A stretch of DNA of 64,000 nt from assembly GCA_017642885.1 (NCBI GenBank), contig JAEPOM010000002.1:273735-337734 (forward strand), given 5' to 3'. Of the stretch, positions 54,804 through 62,797 are shown piece by piece; position 1 is the first letter of the stretch; every line of letters starts with the position of its first letter. Source of the DNA: Henriciella sp. (lineage in GTDB: Bacteria > Pseudomonadota > Alphaproteobacteria > Caulobacterales > Hyphomonadaceae). The notes under the pieces are model-generated. The model searched no databases and was not told where the DNA came from. It saw only the letters and a program-made list of their open reading frames with translations. The position numbers and the translations under genes were made by a program.

Positions 54804-54966
54804 GAGACTGTCTCGTTGCGAAGCGGGTGCCACGGCGGTGGAGTATGGCCTGCTAATGGCCTTGATGGCGCTTGCCTTGATTGGGGCGCTCAACGCAACC
54901 GGCTCCGGCACGCAGGACAAATGGGACGGTGTCTCAGAGGATGTCGGCGACGCTATGGGCGCCTGA
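54772..54966 (+). CDS. Flp-family type IVb pilin, orphan
   Basis: The real start is ATG 54772 or 54778, giving 62-64 residues; the 127-residue ORF of the track extends backwards through mutT in another frame. The product is a basic leader (LKALKRLSRCEAG), then ATAVEYGLLMALMALALIGAL. The G-ATAVEYGLL block is the prepilin peptidase cleavage site and N-terminal helix of Flp/Tad pilins. A short polar tail follows. No tad/cpa assembly genes are nearby. It overlaps mutT by about 30 bases, so it may be read partly from that transcript. Confidence 0.85.
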   Translation: MKMSVDLKALKRLSRCEAGATAVEYGLLMALMALALIGALNATGSGTQDKWDGVSEDVGDAMGA

Positions 54967-55066
54967 CCCGAGGCACATCCCAGAACCGTTTCCGGCCTAT
55001 AGCGCGGCGGCGCGGCTTGACCAAAAAATAAATCCCGGCAGGTTCGCCCTTCAATTGGAGGGTGCC

Positions 55067-56236
55067 ATGGCCGAGGTTCAGCCATTCAAAATCAACGTCC
55101 CGCAGTCCAAGCTGGAATGGATTCGCAAACGCGTTTCGAAGTATAAATGGTTCCCGGAGCCTGTTGGACTTCCGGACTGGCAGCTCGGCATGTCGACGCC
55201 GGTCCTGAAGGACCTGCAATCCTATTGGCTGAAATCCTATGATTGGCGCGCGGCGGAAACGGCGCTCAACTCGCAACCGCAATTCACCGCAGAGATCGAT
55301 GGGCTCCAAATCCATTTCCTTCACATTGTTGGAGAAGCGGGAGGCAATCGCCCACTGCTCTTGACGCATGGTTGGCCGGGATCGGTATTTGAATTCTATG
55401 AAGCGATTGGTCCGCTGGCGTTTCCCAGCCAGCATGGCGGAAACGCTGAAGACGCGTTTGATCTGATCATTCCATCCCTGCCGGGATATGGGTTCTCCGC
55501 GAAGCCGGCGGCACCGCTCGGGCAACGTGCGACGGCCGCGATTTGGGATAAGCTGATGCGCGATGCGCTCGGCTATGACACTTATCTCGCGCAAGGTGGA
55601 GACTGGGGCGGAATGATCACGTCCTGGCTCGGATTGGATCATGGCACCGCGGATGGGAAGGGCGGCTGCGAGGCGATCCATCTCAACATGATCGGCCTGC
55701 GCCCCACACCTGCAACCCCGCAAAACGAAGAGGAAGCGGCCTGGCTGCAAGCGTCGCAAGCGGCGATGCAGGCGGAAGGCAGCTATCTGATGCAGCAAGC
55801 GACAAAGCCGCAAACGCTGGCCATGGCATTGATGGATAGCCCTATGGGGACGGCAGCCTGGATCCTCGAAAAGTTCCACACCTGGAGCGATTTGAGAGGG
55901 GGCGACCTGTTCAAAATCTACTCTCGCGACCAGCTTCTGACCAATCTGATGATCTATCTGGTGAACGATGCCATCGCGACGTCTGTCTGGTATTACGCGG
56001 CCTTCTTCGGCGAAGGCGGCAACGCCCTCCCGGAAGGCGTTCGTTGCGAGACACCAACTGGCTTTGCCAACTATCCAGGCGAAACGGTCTATTTCCCGCC
56101 GCCCCGCTCCTGGTGCGAGCGGGCTTACAATATGACCTATTGGCGTGACCAACCACATGGCGGCCACTTCGCCGCGATGGAGGCCCCGGATCTGTTCGTG
56201 GCCGACATCAGAGAATGGGCTCGCTCGCTGAGCTAA
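55067..56236 (+). CDS. Epoxide hydrolase family protein (microsomal type)
   Basis: ATG 55067 follows a GGAGGG at good spacing and gives 389 residues; the track ORF starts 62 codons too early. The N-terminal EHN domain (FKINVPQSKLEWIRKRV, WRAAETALNSQPQF) precedes the alpha/beta hydrolase core. The oxyanion motif is LLTHGWPGSVFEF, the nucleophilic Asp is in AQGGDWGGMITSW, and the catalytic His is in HGGHFAAMEAPD. It opens epoxides to diols, possibly for xenobiotic or terpene breakdown. It precedes, convergently by three bases, the S45 acylase gene. Confidence 0.88.
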   Translation: MAEVQPFKINVPQSKLEWIRKRVSKYKWFPEPVGLPDWQLGMSTPVLKDLQSYWLKSYDWRAAETALNSQPQFTAEIDGLQIHFLHIVGEAGGNRPLLLTHGWPGSVFEFYEAIGPLAFPSQHGGNAEDAFDLIIPSLPGYGFSAKPAAPLGQRATAAIWDKLMRDALGYDTYLAQGGDWGGMITSWLGLDHGTADGKGGCEAIHLNMIGLRPTPATPQNEEEAAWLQASQAAMQAEGSYLMQQATKPQTLAMALMDSPMGTAAWILEKFHTWSDLRGGDLFKIYSRDQLLTNLMIYLVNDAIATSVWYYAAFFGEGGNALPEGVRCETPTGFANYPGETVYFPPPRSWCERAYNMTYWRDQPHGGHFAAMEAPDLFVADIREWARSLS

Positions 56237-56239
56237 CGT

Positions 56240-58399
56240 CTATTTCCGACCTGGGCGATACGTGCGGGACGCATTGGCTTCGATATCAGCGCGTTCCAAC
56301 AAAGCCGGACGCCATTCTTCAGCCGCGAAGAGCGGGGCCTGATCGGCGAAGTGAGGCGAGCTCTCATCCAGGGTCGCAGCGCCGAACTGATGGATGACAT
56401 CCGCTTTCTGATTGCCGTCTGCATCCCATTCGACAATCGCGATCCATGTGTCGCCAGCATTGGCCTTCAGGATCCCATCGTCGCCAACTTCAGCTGGATA
56501 GATCGCGCGCAATATATCGGGGCCGCCGCTGACCGGAAGGTTCACATCTCCGCGGATCAGACGATTGACCTCCCCCCATTCCGGATCGATCTGACCGTAA
56601 TGGAGATTCAGATACTCAACCGCCTGGCGAAATGCGTCGGCGGGTTCTGGCGCCGGTATGCCTGTCAGTTTCTCGGTCACCGAATGAATGGTTGTCAGGA
56701 CACCCAAAGCAGCGTGGCGATCGGTTTTGCCGGTGGAGTAGGACCAAGCCGCAAGATGTTCGGCTGCCGCTTGCAGGTCAGTGTCCGCGCTCCAGTCCTC
56801 CGCCAGCACCGCCTGTATCGTTCGATCGGCGGCGGACCCTCGCGCATAACTATTGTCAAACTTGATCGCCAGAATTGCGTCGCGGGTCATTGGTGAGATG
56901 CCATCCGTGAGCTCGACGATACGCAGCGAACGATTGGTCTGGTCGGTCTGCAAGCCCATGCTTTCGGGAAACATATCGGGTCGCAGATTGTCGGGTCCAT
57001 CGGTTGCCGTGAACGGTTCATTGTTCGCGTCAAAGACCAGCCCCGATTGCGGATTGAGCAGGATCGGTACGCGGTCATACGGCAAGTAGCCATCCCAGAT
57101 CAGGTCGGTGCGGTCGCCGGGTATGTCCTTGGTCCAGTCCCAGCCCGGCGCGCGATTGGGGTATTGCCCATTGTGGATCATCGCAATGACGCCGTCTTTA
57201 TCGGCATAAATATAGTTAAGCGCCGGGACCGCGTGTATCGCCATAGCGGCGTAGAACTCGTCCCAATTGCGCGCCTTGGCGGTACGCATGCGCTGTTCGG
57301 TCTGACGCATCGCGCTCATCCCGGCATAGCGGACGGCATAGGTGCCAGTACTCGATCTTATGACGGGTCCATGCTTGGAAGAGAGCACGTCCTGTTTCAC
57401 CGTCAAAGCAAACGGGCCCCAAAGCTTCACTTTGAGCTTTGCGGTCTCGATTTCGAGATCGACCCACTCGCCATCGAGTTGGTATTGGTCAGGATTATCC
57501 GGATTGATGGTCAGCACGTAAATGTCGGCAAGATCCGGTTTGCTGACCGTGTTCGCCCATCCAAGATGGCGATTGAATCCATGCAGGATCGAAGGCGATC
57601 CAGGGAAGACGCCGCCATGAATGTCGAGGCCCTCTTCGGACACCATATGCGCTTCCCACCATGCGACTGGTCCGGTCATTGGTTGGTGGGAATTGATAAT
57701 CAGTCTTGTGGTGTCGTCGCCCGATCTCTGCGGTGCAACCGCGAAGGCATTTGACCCGCGCGGCGGCGCAGTTTTCGGACCCACCAGCCAGGCACCGCGC
57801 CCAGCACCGGGGTCAAGCGAAACACTCTGGATCCGTTCGTCATTATAGACGTCGAGCAGCGTCTCATCGAACCCGTAGAAAAAAGGCGTCCGAAACAAGG
57901 ACCCGGCGAAAATGTCCTGCGGCTTGAACGGCGCCAACCCTTGCCACGTCGCGTCCGGGTTTTCAGCCGCGTACAAATTCAGACCATCCGCATAGGCCTG
58001 AGCGTAGGCTTTCACATCCGTTGGGACGTCGCTTTCATAGCTTGCATCGATCGTATCCCAAACGTTTAGCAGCTCGATCAGGTAATCCGTGCGCGCCGCA
58101 TTCGCCCCTTTGTACCGGCCGAGAACGCCGCGGGTCGCCGCGACGGTTTCCTGGATCGTCTCGTAGTCGTCTTCGGCATGGGCGTAGGCAAGACCGAAGG
58201 CGGCATCATTATCTGTTTTGCCAAAAATGTGCGGCACGCCCCAATTGTCGCGAATAATCTCGACATCATAGTTGGCTGCAGCGGCTGACAGCTCTTCCGC
58301 CTTGGGAGTCTTTGGAAGAGGATCCCATGTGTAAACGCCCGCGCCAAGTATGGCCACGAGGCACAGGGCGCCGAGGCCCAGCAGGATTTTCTTGATCAT
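56240..58399 (-). CDS. Penicillin acylase family protein (S45, N-terminal nucleophile hydrolase)
   Basis: A 719-residue precursor with an N-terminal membrane/export helix (ILLGLGALCLVAILGAGVY). The alpha part includes YDVEIIRDNWGVPHIFGKTD and AFGLAYAHAEDDYETI. Self-cleavage should occur before Ser216 in PPRGSNAFAVAP, making that Ser the nucleophile of the beta chain. The beta part has HGGVFPGSPSILHGFNRHLGWANT. The family cuts amide bonds in penicillins, acyl-homoserine lactones or similar; the substrate is open. The next gene, a VOC protein, overlaps neither end but lies five bases upstream, so they are probably cotranscribed. Confidence 0.88.
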   Translation of the reverse strand: MIKKILLGLGALCLVAILGAGVYTWDPLPKTPKAEELSAAAANYDVEIIRDNWGVPHIFGKTDNDAAFGLAYAHAEDDYETIQETVAATRGVLGRYKGANAARTDYLIELLNVWDTIDASYESDVPTDVKAYAQAYADGLNLYAAENPDATWQGLAPFKPQDIFAGSLFRTPFFYGFDETLLDVYNDERIQSVSLDPGAGRGAWLVGPKTAPPRGSNAFAVAPQRSGDDTTRLIINSHQPMTGPVAWWEAHMVSEEGLDIHGGVFPGSPSILHGFNRHLGWANTVSKPDLADIYVLTINPDNPDQYQLDGEWVDLEIETAKLKVKLWGPFALTVKQDVLSSKHGPVIRSSTGTYAVRYAGMSAMRQTEQRMRTAKARNWDEFYAAMAIHAVPALNYIYADKDGVIAMIHNGQYPNRAPGWDWTKDIPGDRTDLIWDGYLPYDRVPILLNPQSGLVFDANNEPFTATDGPDNLRPDMFPESMGLQTDQTNRSLRIVELTDGISPMTRDAILAIKFDNSYARGSAADRTIQAVLAEDWSADTDLQAAAEHLAAWSYSTGKTDRHAALGVLTTIHSVTEKLTGIPAPEPADAFRQAVEYLNLHYGQIDPEWGEVNRLIRGDVNLPVSGGPDILRAIYPAEVGDDGILKANAGDTWIAIVEWDADGNQKADVIHQFGAATLDESSPHFADQAPLFAAEEWRPALLERADIEANASRTYRPGRK

Positions 58400-58404
58400 T
58401 GGAC

Positions 58405-59088
58405 TCAGACTTTCACGGGGGGTTCAGTGTGAGATGCCGTATTCCAGATCACTTCATCAGGGGCTTGCAGCATCTGCATGTACATGTCTTTTGGGTAGGC
58501 TTGATGCGGTTTATCCGGATCGTACGGAGGCTGCTTCACGGCGCCGCCTTCGCCATCATAGGGGTCCGGGTTCTGGTATTGCTCGGCTTCTTCAGCATTG
58601 ATGCCAGCTTTTTCCAGAACTTTAGGATCAATCCAGGCCCTCTGGTCAATCTCCTCATTCGAGGTCGCAACCTCAAGCGTCAGGCTTTCCGGACCGCCGA
58701 AATAAATTGACTGGCACATCCCATGATCAATCGGACCGATCACGTTGACGCCCTTCTTTCGAATTCGGTCTCGAATAGCGACCAGCTGGTCGGGCGTGTC
58801 CACCTTGAAAGCGAGGTGCTGCATGGTCCCTGGCGCGCACGCGCCAGCGCCGGTGCCGGAATGCGTTACCCCGATTTCGATGGGAATGTCCTTCGCCGCT
58901 GGCAATTGGACAATCGAGAAATAGCAATCATCGTCGAGGTGCATGAAAGCATGTAATCCGCCCGGCACACCGTGCATATCAAACAGCGCAGACAGCTTAC
59001 ATCCCATCACGTCCGAGAAGAACTCAATATGGGTTTTGACATCCGCTGACATGATCGCGATGTGGTGAATCCCCGTTGCTTTGACCAT
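58405..59088 (-). CDS. VOC-superfamily (glyoxalase/dioxygenase-fold) protein
   Basis: Starting at 59088 (MVKATGIHHIAIMSADVKTH) gives 227 residues; the longer ORF adds 18 without support. The paired beta-alpha-beta-beta-beta modules are visible. Candidate metal ligands are the His in GIHHIAI, the His in TMQHLAFKVDTPDQL, and the Glu in GPESLTLEVATS. The C-terminal ~70 residues (DPDKPHQAYPKDMYMQML) are an extension. Such proteins isomerise or cleave small organics; the reaction is unknown. It ends five bases before the acylase start, so they likely form one operon. Confidence 0.82.
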   Translation of the reverse strand: MVKATGIHHIAIMSADVKTHIEFFSDVMGCKLSALFDMHGVPGGLHAFMHLDDDCYFSIVQLPAAKDIPIEIGVTHSGTGAGACAPGTMQHLAFKVDTPDQLVAIRDRIRKKGVNVIGPIDHGMCQSIYFGGPESLTLEVATSNEEIDQRAWIDPKVLEKAGINAEEAEQYQNPDPYDGEGGAVKQPPYDPDKPHQAYPKDMYMQMLQAPDEVIWNTASHTEPPVKV

Positions 59089-59167
59089 CAGCCATACTCC
59101 TTGTCTTTGCGTCATACTGGACTCCCCGGGGGAAAGCGCCAAGTCTTGACCACGCGGGAGGCGAGCT

Positions 59168-60328
59168 ATGAGTGAATTGATCCGTGAACCCTATCTGGTG
59201 CTGCATCAGGAGTCGTCTAGCTTCAAGGACGTTTATGGCGGCGCTGGCGCGACAGTCGTCGTCGAATGTATGAGGATCTATAAAAGAGGCTCCACGTCGA
59301 AATCCGTGATTGTGTTCTCACACCCGATCGGCTCTGGCGCGTTCCTACCTCTGGTCTCTGCGCTCGCGCATGCCGGGCACCACGTCATCTATTGCAACCC
59401 TCGCTATCGCGGCAATGATACAGCACTGATCATGGAAAAATGCGTCGCCGATCTCGGGGCCTGCCTGAGCCATGCGCGTGAGAAGCTTGGCTATGAGATA
59501 ATTGTTCTGGGCGGCTGGTCTGGCGGCGGATCGCTGTCTCTGTTGTATCAGGATCAAGCCGAAAACCCGACCCTTACCCACACGCCTGCTGGTGACGCCT
59601 ATGACCTGACGGCTCTGCCTCTACCGCCTGTGCAAGGGATCATGCTGCTAGCCGCGCATATCAGCCGGGCCATGACGCTCACAGAATGGATCGACCCGTC
59701 CATCACAGATGAAACCAAGCCGTTCGAGCGGTCGGCTGAGCTCAATATCTACGATCCCGACAACCCCAATCAGCCCGCTTACACCGCCGCCTATGAGGCG
59801 CGATATCGGGCCGAGCAGATTGCGCGCAATCGGCGGATTACCGCCTGGGCCCAGCAGACATTGGAAGACCTACGCAAGTCCGGGGAACCAAATGCTGAGC
59901 GCGCCTTCACGGTACACGGAACCATGGCGGATCTGCGCTGGACGGATCCAAGCCAGGATCCTTCCGATCGCAGGCCGCATGAATGCTATCTCGGCGTTCC
60001 GAAAGTCGCGAATGACGGTCCGGTCGGCCTGGCGCGGTTTTCAACCCTGCGCTCCTGGCTCAGCCAATGGGGATATGACACCACCAACGCCACCGGGCTC
60101 GGCAATGCAGAGCGGATCACCTGTCCCGTCCTGGTCATCAACAATACGGCGGATCTCGCCTGCACGCCCAGCCATGCCCAGCGCTTGTTCGATGCAGTCG
60201 GGCACGATGACAAAGAGCATCACGACATCAAGGACGCAGATCACTATTACATTGAGCGCCCCGGCCTTTTGCCTGTGGCAGTCGGGATCTGTTCGGACTG
60301 GATGTCACGCAAAGGGTTTGCGAGCTGA
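59168..60328 (+). CDS. Alpha/beta hydrolase
   Basis: A 386-residue alpha/beta hydrolase-fold protein. After an N-terminal strand region comes VIVFSHPIGSGAFLPLVSAL (oxyanion side), the nucleophile elbow LGGWSGGGSLSLL with Ser, the acid in VLVINNTADLACTP, and the His in KDADHYYIERPG. The size and the GWSGGG elbow resemble bacterial carboxyl-ester or amide hydrolases. It is divergent from the VOC gene with about 80 bases between starts. The substrate is not identifiable. Confidence 0.85.
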   Translation: MSELIREPYLVLHQESSSFKDVYGGAGATVVVECMRIYKRGSTSKSVIVFSHPIGSGAFLPLVSALAHAGHHVIYCNPRYRGNDTALIMEKCVADLGACLSHAREKLGYEIIVLGGWSGGGSLSLLYQDQAENPTLTHTPAGDAYDLTALPLPPVQGIMLLAAHISRAMTLTEWIDPSITDETKPFERSAELNIYDPDNPNQPAYTAAYEARYRAEQIARNRRITAWAQQTLEDLRKSGEPNAERAFTVHGTMADLRWTDPSQDPSDRRPHECYLGVPKVANDGPVGLARFSTLRSWLSQWGYDTTNATGLGNAERITCPVLVINNTADLACTPSHAQRLFDAVGHDDKEHHDIKDADHYYIERPGLLPVAVGICSDWMSRKGFAS

Positions 60329-60370
60329 CGCGCGCTTGGCGTTGTCTCGCCGTTCCGATAGAGTTGCGAC

Positions 60371-61129
60371 ATGAATGAAGCTTCGGTCCTTGCCCAGCAC
60401 ATAGGCGCCGCCGACCGCGTTGTCGTGTTCACCGGCGCTGGCATCTCCACCGAAAGCGGTATCCCCGACTTTCGGTCGCCTGGTGGTGTCTGGTCGAAGA
60501 TGCAACCGATCTACTTTCAGGATTTTGTGTCTGATCGAGAGGCGCGGCGAGAGAGCTGGCGGCGCGTGTTCAATCGCACCGAAGGCTGGACCGGTGCAGA
60601 ACCGAACGCAGGGCACTTCGCGATCTCCAAACTGGTTGAGTTGGGCAAGATTACCAGCGTCGTGACCCAGAATGTCGACAATCTGCATCAGAATGCAGGG
60701 GTCCCGGATGAGAAAGTCATCGAGGTGCATGGCAGCGCATCCTACGCCAAATGCCTGCAGTGCGGGAAACGCTATGAGTACGAAGCTCTGAAGCCCCGCT
60801 GGGAGGCTGATGAGGATCTTACCTGCGACTTCTGCACAGGATTGTTGAAATCCGGGACGATTTCGTTCGGGCAGGCCATGCCCGAAGACAAGATGACGTT
60901 CGCAGAGAGCGAGGCGCTGTCCTGCGACTTGATGATCGCACTTGGATCATCGCTCGTCGTCTATCCGGCAGCCAATATCCCGATCATCGCCAAGCAAAAC
61001 GGCGCGAAGTACATTATCGTCAATCGCGAAGAAACTGAGCATGACGTCTATGCCGACGCAGTGTTCAATACCGAAATCGGCCCCTTGCTGCGCGAAACCA
61101 TGACAGAGCTGGATCTACCCCTCTCTTGA
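60371..61129 (+). CDS. cobB: NAD-dependent protein deacylase (sirtuin)
   Basis: A 252-residue Sir2 protein that removes acyl groups from lysines using NAD. The NAD-binding GAGISTESGIPDFRSPGGVW, the TQNVDNLHQNAG segment, the catalytic His in VIEVHGSASYAKC, and four zinc Cys (CLQCG ... CDFCTG) are all present. The later ALGSSLVVYPAANIP motif binds the ribose. It follows the alpha/beta hydrolase by 42 bases on the same strand. Confidence 0.93.
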   Translation: MNEASVLAQHIGAADRVVVFTGAGISTESGIPDFRSPGGVWSKMQPIYFQDFVSDREARRESWRRVFNRTEGWTGAEPNAGHFAISKLVELGKITSVVTQNVDNLHQNAGVPDEKVIEVHGSASYAKCLQCGKRYEYEALKPRWEADEDLTCDFCTGLLKSGTISFGQAMPEDKMTFAESEALSCDLMIALGSSLVVYPAANIPIIAKQNGAKYIIVNREETEHDVYADAVFNTEIGPLLRETMTELDLPLS

Positions 61130-61318
61130 GCAGGTGCACAATTGGTTTGAATCGCAACTATACGACACGGATTCACGCCTCAACATCCCAATAGCTACAT
61201 CAGCGGCATGACTGCGCTGTCGCTCCCCTTTTCTAGATCACGGATATGTGCTTTGAGGATCTCCGTTGCACTGCACAACACCTCTTTACCCGAGGGCAAG
61301 CAGTACCCATATGTGCAT

Positions 61319-61335
61319 AGCAGGCGGGGCCTGCT
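61319..61335 (+). promoter_or_regulatory. Hairpin in the panD leader
   Basis: AGCAGGC-GGG-GCCTGCT is a perfect seven-base stem with a three-base loop, 29 bases before the panD start codon and without a T-tract. It may structure the leader of the mRNA. The rest of the ~230-base gap (61130-61363) shows no gene or clear site. Confidence 0.4.
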
Positions 61336-61363
61336 GTGAAATATCCGATAGGGAGGGCGAGCT

Positions 61364-61729
61364 TTGCTGGTCAATATGTTGAAGGGTAAACTCCACGCGG
61401 CAACTGTGACGCAGTGCGACGTATATTATGAGGGATCGGTTTCTATCGACCAGGATCTCCTCGACGCCGCCGGTATTCTGCCCCACGAGCGCGTAGATAT
61501 CTGGAACATCACAAATGGCGAGCGGATCTCCACCTATGCGATTGAAGCCCCACGTGGCTCTCGCACGATTGGCGTTAATGGCGGCGCGGCCCGCAAATTT
61601 GCGATGGGCGACCGCGTCGTGATCGCAGCGTTCGTCCAGATGGAAGCCGAACTCGCGCGCCAGCATAAGCCACACGTGGCACTGATGGATGAGCACAACA
61701 ACATCAAGACACCGAGCGCGGCTTACTAA
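61364..61729 (+). CDS. panD: Aspartate 1-decarboxylase (pyruvoyl enzyme)
   Basis: A 121-residue proenzyme that makes beta-alanine for pantothenate and CoA. The start is TTG at 61364: GGGAGGG lies six bases upstream, and this start puts the self-cleavage site YYEG-S at Gly24-Ser25, the same numbering as in E. coli. Cleavage turns Ser25 into the pyruvoyl group. The family's [17 protein letters not shown] and GARKF-like [17 protein letters not shown] motifs follow. An ATG at 61376 is an unlikely alternative. A terminator closes the gene. Confidence 0.95.
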   Translation: MLVNMLKGKLHAATVTQCDVYYEGSVSIDQDLLDAAGILPHERVDIWNITNGERISTYAIEAPRGSRTIGVNGGAARKFAMGDRVVIAAFVQMEAELARQHKPHVALMDEHNNIKTPSAAY

Positions 61730-61770
61730 GCCGACCCGAATTCAAGCACAGTTTGAGATGCTTGGGATAA

Positions 61771-61793
61771 GCCCGCCTAATTGGCGGGCTTTC
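61771..61793 (+). terminator. Terminator after panD, shared with the end of the SIMPL gene
   Basis: GCCCGCC-TAATT-GGCGGGC forms a seven-base stem followed by TTTCTC on the plus strand. It overlaps the 3' end of the convergent SIMPL gene, whose stop codon lies in the stem-loop. Confidence 0.7.
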
Positions 61794-62619
61794 TCAATTC
61801 GAACACAACATTGACGGTTACAGAGTAGCCGACTTCGCCGCTCGCAATCGGCGTCGATCGATCCATGCTGCGCGCTTCTGCCATCATCGCCATAGGCTGC
61901 GGGCGCATACCGCCACTTTCGGCAATCGTGACGACCCGTGCGACTTCGTAACCAGACGCTGCCGCATAGAGCTCAGCCCGGGCGATCGCTTCTTTCATAG
62001 CGATATCGCGCGCCGCATTCTTGGCCGCCCGATCATCCTCCAGAGCGAAGTTCAAGCCGCTAAACGTGTTCCCGCCAGCCGATACCAGCGCGTCCATGGT
62101 CTCGCCCAGATTGTCGAGATCTCTGACCTTCACGGTGAGCTGGTTCGACGCCTGATAGCCGGTCAGGCGCGGCTGACCGTTGTCGCGATTGGAGTAATCA
62201 TATTGCGGCTGCAGAGAGAAATTCGAGGTCTGCATGTCACGCCGGTCCACGTCCGCTGCTGTGAGCGCATCGAACACGCCATTCATCGCCGCCGAGTTCG
62301 CCGTCATCGCTTCCTGAGCGGTGGAGCCTTGTGTCTGCACGCCTGCATTGAGGAAGGCGATATCCGGCTCGCGATTGACTGAGCCCTCAGCCGAGATGCT
62401 AAGCGTGGTCTCTGGCTGGATGGAGTTTGGATGCGTGGTTTCGATCGGATCAGCATTCGGCGTGATCGTTGGTTCCGGCGCAGAGGCCGCCGCCAACTCC
62501 ACGGGTTCTGACCCGGTCGCCGTGCTTTCGCCGGACTGACCGCCGCCACAGGCTGCCAGGGTCACCAGAGCCAGGCCCGAAAACCCGGCCATCAATCCAC
62601 TTTTGTACGTCACTGTCAT
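61777..62619 (-). CDS. SIMPL-domain (DUF541) lipoprotein
   Basis: The start at 62619 (MTVTYKSGLMAGFSGLALVT) follows a GGAGG and gives 280 residues. It has a lipobox LAAC, then a low-complexity Ser/Pro/Glu stretch, then the SIMPL core from about residue 92. Core markers: LSISAEGSVNREPDIAFLNAGVQTQG, NSAAMNGVFDALTAADVDRRDMQT, and LDALVSAGGNTFSGLNFAL. The family forms periplasmic oligomers of unclear role, linked to oxidative stress in E. coli (YggE). It converges on panD. Confidence 0.85.
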   Translation of the reverse strand: MTVTYKSGLMAGFSGLALVTLAACGGGQSGESTATGSEPVELAAASAPEPTITPNADPIETTHPNSIQPETTLSISAEGSVNREPDIAFLNAGVQTQGSTAQEAMTANSAAMNGVFDALTAADVDRRDMQTSNFSLQPQYDYSNRDNGQPRLTGYQASNQLTVKVRDLDNLGETMDALVSAGGNTFSGLNFALEDDRAAKNAARDIAMKEAIARAELYAAASGYEVARVVTIAESGGMRPQPMAMMAEARSMDRSTPIASGEVGYSVTVNVVFELRKPAN

Positions 62620-62720
62620 GCGTCCCTCCATGAGGTTCAAAAAACTTGCAGTCTCTATTGAATTGCGCCATTGCGGCGAGATCAAGTCTGGCGTTTTATA
62701 CTTGCGTTCATCTTGAACAA

Positions 62721-62797
62721 GGGCCTGTAGCTCAGTTGGTTAGAGCGGACCGCTCATAACGGTCTGGTCGGGGGTTCAAGTCCCTCCGGGCCCACCA
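62721..62797 (+). tRNA. tRNA with CAU anticodon, probably tRNA-Ile2 (lysidine-modified)
   Basis: 77 bases fold as a full tRNA: acceptor GGGCCTG/CGGGCCC (one T-G pair), D arm GCTC...GAGC, anticodon arm GACCG-CTCATAA-CGGTC, T arm with GGTTCAAGTCC, and an encoded CCA. The anticodon is CAU, used by initiator Met, elongator Met and Ile2. The C4-G69 and C5-G68 pairs are the positive identity elements I know for TilS, which makes lysidine, and the first base pair is a normal G-C, arguing against initiator Met. So tRNA-Ile2 is preferred, elongator Met possible. A recombinase gene ends on the other strand inside it. Confidence 0.85.
62754..62797. other. Candidate attachment site at the tRNA 3' end
   Basis: The 3' half of the tRNA is overlapped by the end of the recombinase ORF. 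Integrated elements often use the 3' end of tRNA genes as attB and keep the tRNA intact, placing the recombinase next to the site. The other copy of the core would lie beyond the window, so this remains inference. Confidence 0.45.

Noticed and set aside
54953-56167. A 404-codon minus-strand ORF opposite the epoxide hydrolase
   Set aside because: Its product has no recognisable fold and the plus-strand gene has all catalytic motifs and a good Shine-Dalgarno.
62754-62797. C-terminal VGPEGLEPPTRPL as a real functional tail of the recombinase
   Set aside because: It is the antisense translation of the conserved tRNA, a peptide that arises whenever an ORF runs into such a tRNA.
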